From: Limanda limanda
Taxonomy: Eukaryota > Chordata > Actinopteri > Pleuronectiformes > Pleuronectidae
Direction of reading: 5' to 3'
DNA length: 64,000 nucleotides
Assembly (NCBI RefSeq): GCF_963576545.1
Contig: NC_083648.1
Span: 27,781,873 to 27,845,872, forward strand
In this document: positions 61,813-64,000 of the stretch, one piece after another
Numbering within the stretch: position 1 is the first letter of the stretch
How the letters are laid out: the number at the start of each line of letters is the position of its first letter
The notes under the pieces: generated by a model
Told to the model about the DNA's origin: nothing
Database searches by the model: none
Seen by the model: only the letters and a program-made list of their open reading frames with translations
Position numbers and translations under genes: made by a program

Positions 61813-64000
61813 TCGGAGAGACTTGCAAGTAGGCTCTACCCCCACTAAATGGGGTAGCGCGCATCGATCGGTACCATCCTTGAGCTTCTCCGACTTTCGG
61901 AAGGGTTAGGGTTAGGGTTAGGGATGAAAGCACATAGGAGAAAGAGATATTCTTGAATAACTTTTTTTGTGAAGGTCGGAGAGACTTGCAAGTAGGCTCT
62001 ACCCCCACTAAATGGGGTAGCGCACATCGATCGGTACCATCCTTGAGCTTCTCCGACTTTCGGAAGGGTTAGGGTTAGGGTTAGGGATGAAAGCACATAG
62101 GAGAAAGAGATATTCTTGAATAACTTTTTTTGTGAAGGTCGGAGAGACTTGGAAAGTGGTTGCATCTGGACTAATTTGGGTCCTGCGGATCGATTGGTAC
62201 CATCCCCGAGCTTGTACGACCTTCGGAAGAGGTCGACCGACGAAATTCCCCCAAATCTGAGGAGATATTCTTGAATAACTTTTTTTGTGAAGGTCGGAGA
62301 GACTTGCAAGTAGGCTCTACCCCCACTAAATGGGGTAGCGCGCATCGATCGGTACCATCCTTGAGCTTCTCCGACTTTCGGAAGGGTTAGGGTTAGGGTT
62401 AGGGATGAAAGCACATAGGAGAAAGAGATATTCTTGAATAACGTTTTTTGTGAAGGTCGGAGAGACTTGCAAGTAGGCTCTACCCCCACTAAATGGGGTA
62501 GCGCGCATCGATCAGTACCATCCTTGAGCTTCTCCGACTTTTGGAAGGGTTAGGGTTAGGGTTAGGGATGAAAGCACATAGGAGAAAGAGATATTCTTGA
62601 ATAACTTTTTTTGTGAAGGTCGGAGAGACTTGGAAAGTGGTTGCATCTGGACTAATTTGGGTCCTGCGGATCGATTGGTACCATCCCCGAGCTTGTACGA
62701 CCTTCGGAAGAGGTCGACCGACGAAATTCCCCCAAATCTGAGGAGATATTCTTGAATAACTTTTTTTGTGAAGGTCGGAGAGACTTGCAAGTAGGCTATA
62801 CCCCCACTAAATGGGGTTGCGCGCATCGATCGGTACCATCCTTGAGCTTCTCCGACTTTCGGAAGGGATAGGGTTAGGGTTAGGGATGAAAGCACATAGG
62901 AGAAAGAGATATTCTTGAATAACTTTTTTTGTGAAGGTCGGAGAGACTTGGAAAGTGGTTGCATCTGGACTAATTTGGGTCCTGCGGATCGATTGGTACC
63001 ATCCCTGAGCTTGAACGACCTTCGGAAGAGGTCGACCGACGAAATTCCCCCAAATCTGAGGAGATATTCTTGAATAACTTTTTTTGTGAAGGTCGGAGAG
63101 ACTTGCAAGTAGGCTCTACCCCCACTAAATGGGGTAGCGCGCATCGATCGGTACCATCCTTGAGCTTCTCCGACTTTCGGAAGGGTTAGGGTTAGGGTTA
63201 GGGATGAAAGCACATAGGAGAAAGAGATATTCTTGAATAACTTTTTTTGTGAAGGTCGGAGAGACTTGCAAGTAGGCTCTACCCCCACTAAATGGGGTAG
63301 CGCACATCGATCAGTACCATCCTTGAGCTTCTCCGACTTTCGGAAGGGTTAGGGTTAGGGTTAGGGATGAAAGCACATAGGAGAAAGAGATATTCTTGAA
63401 TAACTTTTTTTGTGAAGGTCGGAGAGACTTGGAAAGTGGTTGCATCTGGACTAATTTGGGTCCTGCGGATCGATTGGTACCATCCCCGAGCTTGTACGAC
63501 CTTCGGAAAAGGTCGACCGACGAAATTCCCCCAAATCTGAGGAGATATTCTTGAATAACTTTTTTTGTGAAGGTCGGAGAGACTTGCAAGTAGGCTATAC
63601 CCCCACTAAATGGGGTTGCGCGCATCGATCGGTACCATCCTTGAGCTTCTCCGACTTTCGGAAGGGATAGGGTTAGGGTTAGGGATGAAAGCACATAGGA
63701 GAAAGAGATATTCTTGAATAACTTTTTTTGTGAAGGTCGGAGAGACTTGGAAAGTGGTTGCATCTGGACTAATTTGGGTCCTGCGGATCGATTGGTACCA
63801 TCCCCGAGCTTGTACGACCTTCGGAAGAGGTCGACCGACGAAATTCCCCCAAATCTGAGGAGATATTCTTGAATAACTTTTTTTGTGAAGGTCGGAGAGA
63901 CTTGCAAGTAGGCTCTACCCCCACTAAATGGGGTAGCGCGCATCGATCGGTACCATCCTTGAGCTTCTCCGACTTTCGGAAGGGTTAGGGTTAGGGTTAG
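61813..64000 (+). repeat. A1-Ac-B trimer plus HOR-12 partial copy 3
   Basis: Order: A1 Ac B / A1m Ag B A2 Bg A1 Ad Bx A2 B A1 (partial). From 62294 it follows HOR-12 for ten monomers, then has A1 at 63892 in place of the second A2. A1m at 62294 has its T7 tract interrupted (acgttttttg). The last A1 is cut inside its third TTAGGG by the window edge. Confidence 0.84.

Larger units (their letters stand above)
1..64000 (+). repeat. Satellite DNA array of alternating A (163 bp) and B (155 bp) monomers
   Basis: Every base belongs to a head-to-tail monomer that begins tcggagagactt and ends ttttttgtgaagg. I parse 256 complete A, 142 B, one A/B chimera and a truncated final A. No inversion, transposon, gene or unique spacer interrupts the array. 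Runs of A range from one to five, and a B always has an A on both sides. Closely related subtypes recur in fixed orders, giving higher-order repeats of 3677, 2087, 1916, 1598 and 1280 bp in different parts of the window. Both array ends lie outside the window. Eukaryotic satellite of centromeric, pericentromeric or subtelomeric type is the best reading; the location itself is inference. Confidence 0.98.

Noticed and set aside
33..63943. Many overlapping minus-strand open frames of 60 to 532 codons with repeated LT/PN dipeptides
   Set aside because: They are translations of satellite monomers; most begin at GTG, share the same few phrases, end only where two A monomers meet, and show no promoter, domain or independent coding signal. 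Not called as CDS.
1..64000. True telomere end
   Set aside because: Only two to four TTAGGG per A monomer, always embedded in a fixed monomer, with no long terminal hexamer run. Interstitial telomeric repeat within a satellite fits better.
1..64000. CRISPR array
   Set aside because: No alternation of short repeats with unique spacers; everything between conserved blocks is itself repeated.
1..64000. Pol III gene (internal A/B boxes with the T7 tract as terminator), for example a tRNA-derived SINE
   Set aside because: T7 would serve as a terminator, but I see no acceptable B box (the ggtcgacc of B does not fit) and no tRNA-like fold.
1..64000. rRNA intergenic spacer or 5S array
   Set aside because: No recognisable 5S, 18S, 5.8S or 28S sequence in any monomer.
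1..64000. Bacterial or viral origin
   Set aside because: No gene density, no ribosome-binding sites with genes, and the repeat structure and TTAGGG motif are typical of eukaryotic chromosomes.

Overview
The whole 64 kb is one uninterrupted tandem satellite array. I find no gene, RNA gene, transposon or unique sequence. All units point the same way. By hand parsing I count 399 complete monomers plus one partial at the right edge: 256 complete A monomers (normally 163 bp), 142 B monomers (155 bp), one A/B chimera (155 bp), and a final A cut off at base 64000. The lengths sum exactly to the window, which supports the parse. A and B are homologous: the first 75 bp align without gaps at about 73% identity, and a block of about 45 bp across every monomer junction is identical. 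A alone carries GGG(TTAGGG)3, a vertebrate-type telomere motif, where B has unrelated sequence with a SalI site.

Organism: a eukaryote whose telomere repeat is probably TTAGGG (animals, many fungi and many protists qualify). CpG dinucleotides are plentiful (7 in A, 9 in B) and GC is about 47-48%. I cannot name a species. The array could be centromeric, pericentromeric or subtelomeric; nothing in the window decides this.

Notation (offsets within the monomer, base 1 = t of tcggagag). A1 = base type. Ac = g49a. Ad = g49a + g58a. A2 = c24a, a44t, t94a (first hexamer ATAGGG). A3 = a44t only. Ae = c86t. Af = g88a. Ag = g58a + c86t. B = base type. B' = g14a. Bp = g49a (PstI site). Bt = c86t. Bf = g88a. 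Bx = g91a. Bfx = g88a + g91a. Bg = c69t + t77a. A suffix m marks a private mutation; (2) or (4) gives a TTAGGG count other than 3.

Layout: 1-25 kb is built from a 23-monomer higher-order repeat (HOR, 3677 bp) and rearranged pieces of it, with B', Bp, A3 and Bf as markers. 25-46 kb is a transition zone holding a 10-mer (1598 bp = 2 x 799), early copies of a 13-mer (2087 bp) and a recent 1280-bp tandem duplication. 46.6-56.7 kb is dominated by the 13-mer with Ae/Af/Ag, including one copy collapsed by a 481-bp deletion that made the A/B chimera. 57-64 kb is a 12-mer (1916 bp) marked by Bg. B is never next to B anywhere.

No gene network exists here. The features that may matter biologically are about 252 same-strand four-G-tract (G-quadruplex-capable) telomeric motifs, a conserved junction core with a short dyad, near-nucleosomal monomer length, recurrent CpG transitions, and clear traces of unequal exchange. 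Minus-strand open frames up to 532 codons follow from A+B = 318 bp being divisible by three and are not called as genes.
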